Below, piece by piece: positions 56,928 through 64,000 of a stretch of 64,000 nucleotides of DNA. The notes under the pieces are model-generated. The model saw only the letters and a program-made list of their open reading frames with translations, was not told the origin of the DNA and searched no databases. The DNA is taken from positions 2,120,001 through 2,184,000 of the forward strand of contig NZ_CP048630.1 of the NCBI RefSeq assembly GCF_010669125.1, read 5' to 3'. Origin of the DNA: Ancylobacter pratisalsi. Lineage in GTDB: Bacteria; Pseudomonadota; Alphaproteobacteria; Rhizobiales; Xanthobacteraceae. The first letter of the stretch is position 1. Each line of letters begins with the position of its first letter. The translations under genes were made by a program, and so were the position numbers.

Positions 56928-57611
56928 TCAGCCTTTGCGCGAGAGCAGGAACACCGCCTGCTCGCCGACCAGGTTCCACACCGACCATGGCCAGTTGAAG
57001 CGGACCTTTTGGCCATAGCCGTTCAGCGCCACGGCCTGGTCGATCTGCGCGCCGACCTCGTCCACCAGCCCGACGAAGTCGCGAATGGTGCAGAAGTGGA
57101 TGTTGGGCGTGTCGTGCCAGCTATAGGGCAGGTTTTCGGTGCGCGGCATGCGTCCCTTCATCAGCAGTTCGAGCCGCATGCGCCAGAAGCCGAAATTGGG
57201 AAACGACACCACCGCGTGGCTGCCCACCCGCAGCATCTGTTCCAGCACCCATTTCGGACGGCGCGTCGCCTGGATGGTCTGGGACAGGATCACATAGTCG
57301 AACGAATTGTCGGGGTAGTCGGCGAGGTCGATGTCGGCGTCGCCCTGGATGACCGCGAGCCCGCGCGACACGCTGGCATTCACGCCTTCGCGCGAGAGCT
57401 CGATGCCGCGCGCGTCGCAGCCGCGTGTCGTCGCCAGCAATTCCAGCAGCACGCCATCGCCGCAGCCGACATCCAGCACGCGTGTCGCCGGCTCGACCAT
57501 CTCGGCGATGACCAGCAGGTCGACGCGCGCCCCCGTGTCGGTCCGCGCGGCCTCGCTCATGGTGAGATCGCGCACGGGCGGCTTCTTCGCGGTGGGATCG
57601 GACAGGGACAT
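56928..57611 (-). CDS. metW: Methionine biosynthesis protein MetW
   Basis: MetW is a methyltransferase-fold partner that stimulates or is required with MetX in many proteobacteria. It has 227 residues. Key blocks are RVLDVGCGDGVLLELL (SAM-binding type), DNSFDYVILSQTIQATRRPKWVLEQMLRVG (in part) and WHDTPNIHFCTIRDF. It is transcribed after metX with a 15-bp gap. The start at 57611 (MSLSDPTAKKP) gives an N-terminal extension; MSEAARTDTG at residue 18 is an alternative. Confidence 0.92.
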   Translation of the reverse strand: MSLSDPTAKKPPVRDLTMSEAARTDTGARVDLLVIAEMVEPATRVLDVGCGDGVLLELLATTRGCDARGIELSREGVNASVSRGLAVIQGDADIDLADYPDNSFDYVILSQTIQATRRPKWVLEQMLRVGSHAVVSFPNFGFWRMRLELLMKGRMPRTENLPYSWHDTPNIHFCTIRDFVGLVDEVGAQIDQAVALNGYGQKVRFNWPWSVWNLVGEQAVFLLSRKG

Positions 57612-57626
57612 GGGTGGACTCCCGGG

Positions 57627-58817
57627 TCAGCTCACGCCGACGGTGCGCGCCGCCGCGTCGAGAAAGCCGCGCGTAATGGCGAACAGCTCGGGTTCGTCGA
57701 GCAGGAAGGCGTCGTGGCCCTTGTCGGTCTCGATCTCGGCGAAGGATACCGAGGCGCCGGCGGCGTTGAGCGCGTGGACGACGGCGCGCGAGGCGGGGGT
57801 CGGGAACAGCCAGTCCGAGGTGAAGGAGACCAGGCAGAACCGGGTCTTGGTGCCCTTGAAGGCATTGGCCAGCACGCCGCCATAATCCGCCGCGAGGTCG
57901 AAATAATCCATCGCCCGCGTCACGTAGAGATAGGAGTTGGCGTCGAAACGGTCGACGAACGCCTCGCCCTGGTGGCGCAGATAGGACTCGACCTGGAAGT
58001 CGGCGTCGAAGCTGAAGGTGTGGCCATCGCGGTCCTGCAGCCGGCGCCCGAACTTACGGTGCAGGGAGCTGTCGGACATATAGGTGATGTGCGCGGCCAT
58101 GCGTGCCACGGAAAGCCCGCGCCGCGGGCTGGTTCCGGCCGCGAGATAGCGCCCGCCGAGCCAGTCCGGATCGGCCATGATCGCTTGCCGCCCGACCTCG
58201 TGATAGGCGATGTTCTGCGCCGAATGGCGGGCGCCGGTGGCGATCGGCATCACCGCGAAAACACGCTCGGGATAGCTGGCCGCCCATTGCAGCACCTGCA
58301 TGCCGCCCATGGAGCCGCCGACCACGGCGAGCAGGCGATCGATCCCGAGATGGTCGATCAGCATGGACTGGGCGCGCACCATGTCGCGGATCGTCACCAC
58401 CGGCAGGTCGAGCCCATAGCACTGGCCGGTGGCCGGATTGGTCGAGGAAGGGCCGGTGGTGCCCAGACAGCCGCCGAGCACGTTCGAAGAGATGACGAAG
58501 AAACGATCCGTATCGATCGGCTTGCCCGGTCCGACCATGGTCTCCCACCAGCCCGGCTTGCCGGTGACGGGGTGGACATTGGCCGCATGCTGGTCGCCGG
58601 TGAGGGCGTGGCAGAGCAGAATGGCATTGGAGCGCGCCGCGTTCAGCGTACCATAGGTCTGGTAGGCGATCTGGAACGAGGTCAGCACACCGCCCGCGTC
58701 CAGCCGCAACGGCGTGTCCGCGCCGAACCGAGCGACCGGGGAATGGGGGAAATCGGCCTCCCCGCGCGCCGCCTCAAAGGTGCGGGCGTCGGGAGTGAGC
58801 GTAACGCTGTCTGTCAT
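57627..58817 (-). CDS. metX: Homoserine O-acyltransferase (MetX family)
   Basis: An alpha/beta-hydrolase enzyme that activates homoserine with acetyl- or succinyl-CoA at the start of methionine synthesis. It has 396 residues. The nucleophile serine is in [42 protein letters not shown] and the late Asp/His ([20 protein letters not shown]) complete the family pattern. Sequence alone does not let me decide acetyl versus succinyl specificity. It heads metX-metW. Its leader contains several inverted repeats and a likely promoter. Confidence 0.93.
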   Translation of the reverse strand: MTDSVTLTPDARTFEAARGEADFPHSPVARFGADTPLRLDAGGVLTSFQIAYQTYGTLNAARSNAILLCHALTGDQHAANVHPVTGKPGWWETMVGPGKPIDTDRFFVISSNVLGGCLGTTGPSSTNPATGQCYGLDLPVVTIRDMVRAQSMLIDHLGIDRLLAVVGGSMGGMQVLQWAASYPERVFAVMPIATGARHSAQNIAYHEVGRQAIMADPDWLGGRYLAAGTSPRRGLSVARMAAHITYMSDSSLHRKFGRRLQDRDGHTFSFDADFQVESYLRHQGEAFVDRFDANSYLYVTRAMDYFDLAADYGGVLANAFKGTKTRFCLVSFTSDWLFPTPASRAVVHALNAAGASVSFAEIETDKGHDAFLLDEPELFAITRGFLDAAARTVGVS

Positions 58818-58823
58818 ATCAAC

Positions 58824-58857
58824 CGTCCTACCGGACGAACAGTTCGTTATTCCGAAC
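58824..58857 (-). promoter_or_regulatory. metX leader inverted repeats
   Basis: Read on the minus strand just before the metX ATG, the leader has CGTCC-GGTA-GGACG (58824-58837), a hairpin that would cover the AGGA ribosome-binding site. Next to it are the palindrome CGAACAGTTCG (58836-58846) and the inverted repeat GTTCG-GAATAA-CGAAC (58842-58857). These can form alternative stems or be a regulator site. I do not see a SAM-II pseudoknot pattern. Confidence 0.4.
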
Positions 58858-58861
58858 GCAT

Positions 58862-58890
58862 GGAATGATGCGACATCGCCGACTTGTCAA
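58862..58890 (-). promoter_or_regulatory. Putative metX promoter
   Basis: On the minus strand TTGACA (58885-58890) is followed after 17 bases by CATTCC (58862-58867). The -35 is a perfect match; the -10 is poor. The position, about 45 bases before the metX ATG, is suitable and would place the inverted repeats in the transcribed leader. Confidence 0.4.
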
Positions 58891-58950
58891 TATCAGACGA
58901 TGCCAGATTTTGTTTTGCGCGTGACGCGCGCGGCGGTAGGAGATCGGCTC

Positions 58951-59886
58951 ATGGACAAGAAAGCCGACGCTCAGGTCGAGTCTTCGCAGCCGGCCGCTCC
59001 CCACCCCACCGGGCAGCCGGTCGACCTATCCGTGCTGCGCGCGGAAATCGACCGTATTGATGCGGCGATGCACGCGCTTTTGATCGAGCGCAGCGAGATC
59101 ATCGACCGGCTGGTCGAGGTCAAACGCTCGCGAGGCGCCGAGGCCGGCTCCGCCTTCCGCCCGGCGCGCGAGGCCTCGATGATGCGGATGATCGTCGATC
59201 GCCATCGCGGCATTCTCCCGCTTGATACGGTCGAGGGCATCTGGCGGGTGATCATTTCCACCTTCACCTATGTGCAGGCGCCCTATGCGGTGCATGCCGA
59301 CCTTGCCACCGGCGAGGCGGCGATGCGCGACACCACGCGCTTCCACTTCGGCTTCACCGTACCCTTCGTCGCTCATATGGGCGCCACCGGCGTGGTGGCG
59401 GCGGTGGCGGGGTCCAAGGGCGATCTTGGCCTGGTACCGGCCTTCGCCGCGCCGGGCACCGGGGCCTGGTGGACCGCGCTGGAGGGCGAGAATGCGCCCA
59501 AGATCATCGCCCGCCTGCCCTTCGTCGAGCGTGCCGACCATCCGGCGGGCCTGCCGGTGTTCTGCATCGCCCATCCGGTGACCGATGGCGCGGTGACCGA
59601 GGTGGAGACCTGGAGCCTGCATGTCGCCGGCTGGACGGCGCAGGCGGCGCGCGCGCTGGCGCCGCTCGCCGAGGTCCTCGCCGTGCCCGATCGCGGGCTC
59701 GACGGTGCGGCGCTGCTGGCCTCGATTCCCGTCGGGGGCGATGTCGGTCTCGAAACTGTGCTCGCCGCGCTGCGCGCCTCCGGCGCCTCGGTGCGCTCGG
59801 CGGCTCTCGTCGGCAGCCATGCAAGCCGCTATACCCACTCGCCTCTGGCCGCCGCCTCGAAGGCCATTCCCCTCGCCAGGGGCTGA
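58951..59886 (+). CDS. Chorismate mutase (AroQ class) with C-terminal extension
   Basis: From ATG 58951 ([13 protein letters not shown]) the protein has 311 residues. The N-terminal AroQ helical domain (about 27-115: [30 protein letters not shown] in part, [13 protein letters not shown]) rearranges chorismate to prephenate. The remaining 195 residues resemble the extra domain of alphaproteobacterial chorismate mutases and show no prephenate dehydratase TRF motif. It opens a rightward cluster with hisC and prephenate dehydrogenase, so it feeds tyrosine and phenylalanine synthesis. An upstream in-frame extension into the metX leader is rejected. Confidence 0.85.
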   Translation: MDKKADAQVESSQPAAPHPTGQPVDLSVLRAEIDRIDAAMHALLIERSEIIDRLVEVKRSRGAEAGSAFRPAREASMMRMIVDRHRGILPLDTVEGIWRVIISTFTYVQAPYAVHADLATGEAAMRDTTRFHFGFTVPFVAHMGATGVVAAVAGSKGDLGLVPAFAAPGTGAWWTALEGENAPKIIARLPFVERADHPAGLPVFCIAHPVTDGAVTEVETWSLHVAGWTAQAARALAPLAEVLAVPDRGLDGAALLASIPVGGDVGLETVLAALRASGASVRSAALVGSHASRYTHSPLAAASKAIPLARG

Positions 59887-59923
59887 GCGTCACGCCCGCC
59901 CCGCTTCAATCCGGAGTTCTCCC

Positions 59924-61066
59924 ATGTCGTCCGCGCCCGCCGCAAACCGTCCCGTCCCCCGCCCCGGGGTGCTGGCGATCGAGGCCTATGTGCCGGGCAA
60001 GGCGCAGGCCGGCGCCGGGGTGAAGGTGCACAAGCTCTCGGCCAACGAGACGCCGCTCGGCCCCAGCCCGAAGGCGCTGGAGGCCTTCCGCTCGGCGGCT
60101 GCGCTTGAGCTCTATCCCGATGGCTCCTCGACCCGGCTGCGCGAGGCGATCGCGGCCACCTATGGCCTTGATCCCGCGCGCATCGTCTGCGGCACCGGAT
60201 CGGACGAATTGCTGATGCTGACCGCCATGGCCTTTGCCGGTCCCGGCGACGAGGTGCTCTATTCCCAGTATGGCTTCCTGGTCTACCGCATCGCCACGCT
60301 CGCGGCGGGAGCGACGCCCGTGGTCGCGCCGGAGACGGATTTCCGCACCGATGTCGACGCCCTGCTGGCGGCGGTGACCGAGAAGACGCGCGTGGTCTTC
60401 CTCGCCAACCCCAACAACCCGACCGGGACCTACCTCCCCTTCGACGAGATCAAGCGCCTGCAGCGCGGCCTGCCGCCCAACGTGCTGCTCGCGCTGGACG
60501 CGGCCTATGCCGAATATGTTCGCCGCAACGATTATGAGGCCGGCATCGAACTCGTCGCCACCTGCGCGAATGTCGTGATGCTGCGCACCTTCTCCAAGAT
60601 CCACGGGCTGGCGAGCCTTCGGGTCGGCTGGCTCTACGGGCCGGCGGAGGTGGTGGACGCCATCAACCGCATTCGTGGCGCCTTTAACGTCTCCGCGCCC
60701 GGCATCGCCGCGGCGGTGGCGGCGATCGGGGATACCGCCCACACCGAGACGGCGGTGGCGCATAACGACACCTGGCTGCCGTGGCTGAGCGAGAAGCTCA
60801 CCGCGCTGGGCCTCACCGTGACGCCGAGCGTCACCAACTTCCTGCTGGTGCATTTCCCCGATGTGCCGGGAAAGACCGCGCGTGAGGCCGATGCGTTCCT
60901 GATGGAGCGCGGTCTTATCCTGCGGCGCGTCGATTCCTACGGTCTGCCGGGCGCGCTGCGCGTGTCGATCGGCACCGAAGAGGCCAATCGGCTGCTCGTC
61001 GACGCGCTTGCCGCGTTCATGGGTGGGGCCGAGGCGGCGAAAGCGGGTTCTGGCCATGGTGCTTGA
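59924..61066 (+). CDS. hisC: Histidinol-phosphate / aromatic aminotransferase
   Basis: A PLP fold-type I aminotransferase, 380 residues from ATG 59924 (GGAGTTCTCCC precedes it). Signatures are [56 protein letters not shown] and the PLP lysine in [17 protein letters not shown]. HisC enzymes act on histidinol phosphate and often on aromatic amino acids. Its position between chorismate mutase and prephenate dehydrogenase, away from his genes, suggests an aromatic role as well. It overlaps the next gene by 11 bp. Confidence 0.9.
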   Translation: MSSAPAANRPVPRPGVLAIEAYVPGKAQAGAGVKVHKLSANETPLGPSPKALEAFRSAAALELYPDGSSTRLREAIAATYGLDPARIVCGTGSDELLMLTAMAFAGPGDEVLYSQYGFLVYRIATLAAGATPVVAPETDFRTDVDALLAAVTEKTRVVFLANPNNPTGTYLPFDEIKRLQRGLPPNVLLALDAAYAEYVRRNDYEAGIELVATCANVVMLRTFSKIHGLASLRVGWLYGPAEVVDAINRIRGAFNVSAPGIAAAVAAIGDTAHTETAVAHNDTWLPWLSEKLTALGLTVTPSVTNFLLVHFPDVPGKTAREADAFLMERGLILRRVDSYGLPGALRVSIGTEEANRLLVDALAAFMGGAEAAKAGSGHGA

Positions 61067-61991
61067 TCCCCCGCTGGCGAGCCCGCTGATCGGCCGCCTC
61101 GCCATCATCGGCATCGGCCTGATCGGCTCGTCGATGCTGCGCGCGGCGCGTGCGCGCAAGCTCGCGGGTACGCTGGTCGCCTATGACGGTTCCGAGGGGG
61201 TGCGCGCGCGCACCGGCGCCCTCGACATCGCCGATCTCGTTGCCGCAACGCCCGCTGAAGCGGTGGCGGATGCCGACATGGTGGTGCTGTGCGTGCCGGT
61301 GGGCGCCATGGGTGCGGTCGCCGAGATGATCGGCCCGCATCTGAAGGCGGGTGCCATCGTCTCGGATGTCGGCTCGGTGAAGGGCGCGGTGCTCAACGCG
61401 CTGCGTGCGCATCTGCCCGAGGGCGTGCACGTCATCCCCGGCCATCCCGTGGCCGGCACCGAATATTCCGGCCCCGATGCCGGCTTTGCCACGCTGTTCC
61501 AGAACCGCTGGTGCATCCTCACCCCGCCGGAGGGTACGGATGAGGCGGCGCTTGCGGCCCTGTCCGGGCTCTGGACCGCGATGGGGGCCAATGTCGAGAC
61601 CATGAGCGTCGAGCACCACGATCTGGTGCTGGCGATCACCTCCCATGTGCCCCATCTCATCGCCTACAACATCGTCGGCACGGCGGCGGATCTGGAAGAG
61701 GTCACGCAGTCCGAGGTCATCAAGTACTCGGCCGGCGGCTTTCGCGACTTCACCCGCATCGCCGCCTCCGACCCGACCATGTGGCGCGACGTGTTCCTGA
61801 ACAATCGCGAGGCGGTGATCGAGGTACTCGGCCGCTTCACCGAGGACCTGATCGCGCTGCAGCGGGCGATCCGCTGGGCCGAGGGCGACAAGCTGTTCGA
61901 CCTGTTCACCCGCACCCGCGCCATCCGCCGCTCGATCATCGAGATCGGCCAGGAAACCGCCGCCCCGGATTTCGGCCGCGAGCGGGGGTGA
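61056..61991 (+). CDS. Prephenate/arogenate dehydrogenase
   Basis: An NAD(P)-dependent oxidative decarboxylase for tyrosine synthesis, 311 residues from ATG 61056 ([19 protein letters not shown]). The Rossmann loop is GIGLIGSS (about 20-27). [32 protein letters not shown] and the His of [20 protein letters not shown] mark the catalytic part. The 3' end contains a 19-bp sequence repeated 183 bp downstream. It is the last gene of the aromatic cluster. Confidence 0.92.
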   Translation: MVLDPPLASPLIGRLAIIGIGLIGSSMLRAARARKLAGTLVAYDGSEGVRARTGALDIADLVAATPAEAVADADMVVLCVPVGAMGAVAEMIGPHLKAGAIVSDVGSVKGAVLNALRAHLPEGVHVIPGHPVAGTEYSGPDAGFATLFQNRWCILTPPEGTDEAALAALSGLWTAMGANVETMSVEHHDLVLAITSHVPHLIAYNIVGTAADLEEVTQSEVIKYSAGGFRDFTRIAASDPTMWRDVFLNNREAVIEVLGRFTEDLIALQRAIRWAEGDKLFDLFTRTRAIRRSIIEIGQETAAPDFGRERG

Positions 61992-62166
61992 GGGCGGTCG
62001 TGCGGATGCACGCACGGCGATGAGGCTGCCTGCCCTCGACGAGGCGTGTGCCGAGGGCATCTTTCCCCGTAAGCGCTGTCGTGGCGCAAGGCGGACGAGT
62101 GTTCGCCCGCGCCCGCGCCGGAGTCACCGCGCCATGTGCGCCACTGGCCGGATTTCGGCCGCGAGC
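61965..62166. repeat. Pair of 19-bp direct repeats
   Basis: CCGGATTTCGGCCGCGAGC occurs at 61965-61983 (coding for PDFGRE at the end of the prephenate dehydrogenase) and again at 62148-62166 in the following spacer. The intervening 164 bp hold no gene I can support. Perhaps a small duplication. Confidence 0.6.
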
Positions 62167-62224
62167 CTGAGCGAGGGTGGCAGCGGCGCCGTGTGCGCCG
62201 ATACACTTCGGAAGAGGTTGCCCG

Positions 62225-62620
62225 ATGAGAAAGACCACGCCCGCGGCCCTGTTCACCGCCGCGCTTGCCTGCGCTCAACTCGCCGCGCCGATCGCCTCCG
62301 CGCAGGGTATTGATTCACTCACGGGCCGCGTCTGGGTGGAGACGGCGCCGGCGAACAAGATGCCCGGCACCCTGCTCGTCTTCTTCAACGACGGAACGTT
62401 GCTGATGGATTCGTGCTGGGAGACCTACGCGCTGCGCAGGTGGAAGCGCACAGCGCCGGATGCACTCTCATGGGACGAGGACGGGGCCACCGTCAGCGCG
62501 ACCGTCGCGAAGCTCACCGCCACCGACCTTACGCTGAAGGTGAAGGCCGGCCGCGACGTTGTGGAGCATCGCTACGCACGCCCCAAGGTCCCGTTCGTCT
62601 GCCCCGACATGAAGCGCTAG
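62225..62620 (+). CDS. Small exported protein of unknown function
   Basis: A 131-residue protein from ATG 62225, preceded by GGAAGAGGTTG. It has a clear signal peptide (MRKTTPAALFTAALACAQLAAPIASA) with cleavage expected after ASA. The mature part of about 105 residues looks beta-rich: GRVWVETAPANKMPGTLLVFF, GTLLMDSCWETYALRRWKR and ATVSATVAKLTATDLTLKV, ending PKVPFVCPDMKR, with two cysteines that could pair. The pattern recalls small META- or lipocalin-like periplasmic proteins, but I do not recognise a family. It stands between two unrelated genes. Confidence 0.7.
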   Translation: MRKTTPAALFTAALACAQLAAPIASAQGIDSLTGRVWVETAPANKMPGTLLVFFNDGTLLMDSCWETYALRRWKRTAPDALSWDEDGATVSATVAKLTATDLTLKVKAGRDVVEHRYARPKVPFVCPDMKR

Positions 62621-62703
62621 AGGCCAGCGCCACAGGAACGCCCGGCGCACGCACCGGGCCTCCTCTTTTGGCTGGATATGGAGCCCGCCCGAAGGGCGTA
62701 CGC

Positions 62704-64000
62704 TCACTCTCCCGTCGTCGGCATGACGAACTGGGCGCCCTCGCGGATGCCGGTCGGCCAGCGGGCGGTGGTGGTCTTCATCTTGGTGTAGAAGCCCACG
62801 CCTTCCATGCCGTAGACGTTGCGATCGCCGAAGATCGAGCGCTTCCAACCGCCGAAGGAATGGAACGCCACCGGCACCGGGATCGGCACGTTGATGCCGA
62901 TCATGCCGGCCTTGGCGTCGCGGTCGAAGGCGCGGGCGGCATCGCCGTCGCGGGTGAAGATGGCGGCGCCATTGCCATATTCGTGGTCATTGACCAGCTT
63001 GAGCGCCTCGTCGAAGCGATCGACCCGCACCACCGAGAGCACCGGGCCGAAGATCTCGTCCTTGTAGATCTTCATGTCCGCGGTCACGTTATCGAACAGG
63101 CAACCGCCGATGAAGTAGCCGTTCTCATAGCCCTGGAGCTTGAGCCCGCGCCCGTCCACCACCAGTTCCGCGCCCTCGGCAACGCCGGTGTCGACATAGC
63201 CGGAAACCTTGGCGAGGTGCTCGCGGGTCACCAGCGGGCCCATCTCGCTGTCGCGGTCGAGGCCGGGGCCGACCTTCAGTGCGCGGACCTTGGGCACCAG
63301 CTTTTCCATCAGCGCGTCACCCACGCCCCCGACGGCGACGGCAACCGAGACCGCCATGCAGCGCTCGCCGGCCGAGCCGTAGCCCGCGCCCATCAGCGCA
63401 TCGACGGTCTTGTCGAGGTCGGCGTCGGGCATCACCACGAGGTGGTTCTTGGCGCCACAGAGCGCCTGGGCACGCTTACCGTGCGCCGCGGCGGTCTTGT
63501 AGACATATTCGCCGATGGCGGTGGAGCCGACAAAGCTCACCGCGGCAATGTCGGGATGGGTGAGGAGCGCATCGACCGCCTCCTTGTCACCCTGCACCAC
63601 GTTGAACACGCCGGCGGGCAGGCCGGCCTCGCTCAGAAGCTCCGCCAGCATCAGCGAGGGGGTGGGGTCCTTCTCGGAGGGCTTCAGCACGAAGGCGTTG
63701 CCGCAGGCCAGCGCGACGGGGAACATCCACATCGGCACCATCACGGGGAAGTTGAACGGGGTGATGCCGGCCACCACGCCCACCGGATGGCGGGCCGAGA
63801 ACACATCGACGCCGCGCGCCACCTGTTCGGTGAAATCGCCGCGCATCAGATGGGGAATGCCGCAGGCGAACTCCACCACCTCGATGCCGCGCACGACCTC
63901 GCCCTTGGCATCCTCGAAGGTCTTGCCGTGTTCCCTGGTGATCGCGGCGGCGAGCGCGTCCATGTCGCGCTCCAGCAGCGCCTTGAACTTGAACAGGATG
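62704..64000 (-). CDS. mmsA: Methylmalonate-semialdehyde dehydrogenase (CoA-acylating), N-terminus beyond the window
   Basis: An aldehyde dehydrogenase of valine and inositol catabolism that forms propionyl-CoA or acetyl-CoA. About 432 residues are present; the frame is open to the window edge, so the start is missing and the first visible residues are [12 protein letters not shown]. MmsA features are [32 protein letters not shown] (in part), [33 protein letters not shown] and the catalytic Cys in [11 protein letters not shown]. The C-terminus has [19 protein letters not shown]. No other val/iol genes are visible. Confidence 0.93.
   Translation of the reverse strand, partial: ILFKFKALLERDMDALAAAITREHGKTFEDAKGEVVRGIEVVEFACGIPHLMRGDFTEQVARGVDVFSARHPVGVVAGITPFNFPVMVPMWMFPVALACGNAFVLKPSEKDPTPSLMLAELLSEAGLPAGVFNVVQGDKEAVDALLTHPDIAAVSFVGSTAIGEYVYKTAAAHGKRAQALCGAKNHLVVMPDADLDKTVDALMGAGYGSAGERCMAVSVAVAVGGVGDALMEKLVPKVRALKVGPGLDRDSEMGPLVTREHLAKVSGYVDTGVAEGAELVVDGRGLKLQGYENGYFIGGCLFDNVTADMKIYKDEIFGPVLSVVRVDRFDEALKLVNDHEYGNGAAIFTRDGDAARAFDRDAKAGMIGINVPIPVPVAFHSFGGWKRSIFGDRNVYGMEGVGFYTKMKTTTARWPTGIREGAQFVMPTTGE

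Noticed and set aside
58818..58950. SAM-II riboswitch before metX
   Set aside because: I compared the leader with the remembered SAM-II pattern and did not find the pseudoknot pairing or the conserved A-rich stretch; I kept only the inverted repeats.

Overview
The window is high-GC DNA from an alphaproteobacterium, most likely of the Hyphomicrobiales (Rhizobiales). The genus cannot be fixed from sequence alone; a Xanthobacteraceae-like relative is my guess. The grounds are the gene order hslVU-mltA-tim44-secB-dnaQ-coaE-aroE-maf-PPSR / hemE-hemJ-rho ... mnmE-mnmG-rsmG-parA-parB / holA-lptE-leuS, an F1 ATP synthase operon (atpHAGDC) without the Fo genes, a CenR-like response regulator, and DUF2794, DUF1223 and SDHAF4-type proteins. 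Nearly all of it is core chromosome. I see no insertion sequence, prophage, integron or CRISPR array.

Left part (1-26.5 kb): this looks like the replication-origin/centromere region. A decayed MFS transporter precedes hslV-hslU. A leftward run follows (XRE regulator, smr, mltA, tim44), then secB, then a tight leftward operon (PPSR, maf, aroE, coaE, dnaQ). A 302-bp gap between PPSR and hemE holds DnaA-box-like sequences and is the best oriC candidate. To its right are hemE, hemJ, rho, a small membrane protein, an inverted DUF255 thioredoxin-domain gene, mnmE, mnmG, rsmG, parA and parB, then holA, lptE and leuS in reverse. Four parS sites (GTTTCACGTGAAAC core) lie at about 2.51, 17.73, 17.78 and 19.86 kb, on both sides of the candidate origin.

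Middle part (26.6-42.5 kb): a membrane diguanylate cyclase, yggS, an L,D-transpeptidase-like protein, a CenR-like regulator, a stand-alone cyclic-nucleotide-binding protein coupled to arfB, an SDHAF4-like protein, htpX, tRNA-Thr(CGT), amn, tRNA-Leu(CAA), an AaeXAB-like efflux operon, the agmatine-to-putrescine pair aguA/aguB, DUF2794 and DUF1223 proteins. The last two flank a candidate small RNA with its own terminator.

Right part (42.8-64 kb): acnA opposite ccmA-ccmB, then atpHAGDC with a clear terminator, tenA, a GntR/FCD regulator, infA, a DEAD-box helicase, a methyltransferase, metW-metX, and a rightward chorismate mutase / hisC / prephenate dehydrogenase cluster (aromatic amino acid synthesis). 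A small secreted protein and the 3' part of mmsA, cut by the window edge, end the window.

I did not find an obviously new multi-gene system. The signals most worth following are the origin/parS architecture, the candidate sRNA at 41.4-41.53 kb, the metX leader, and the ccmAB pair lacking ccmCDG beside it.
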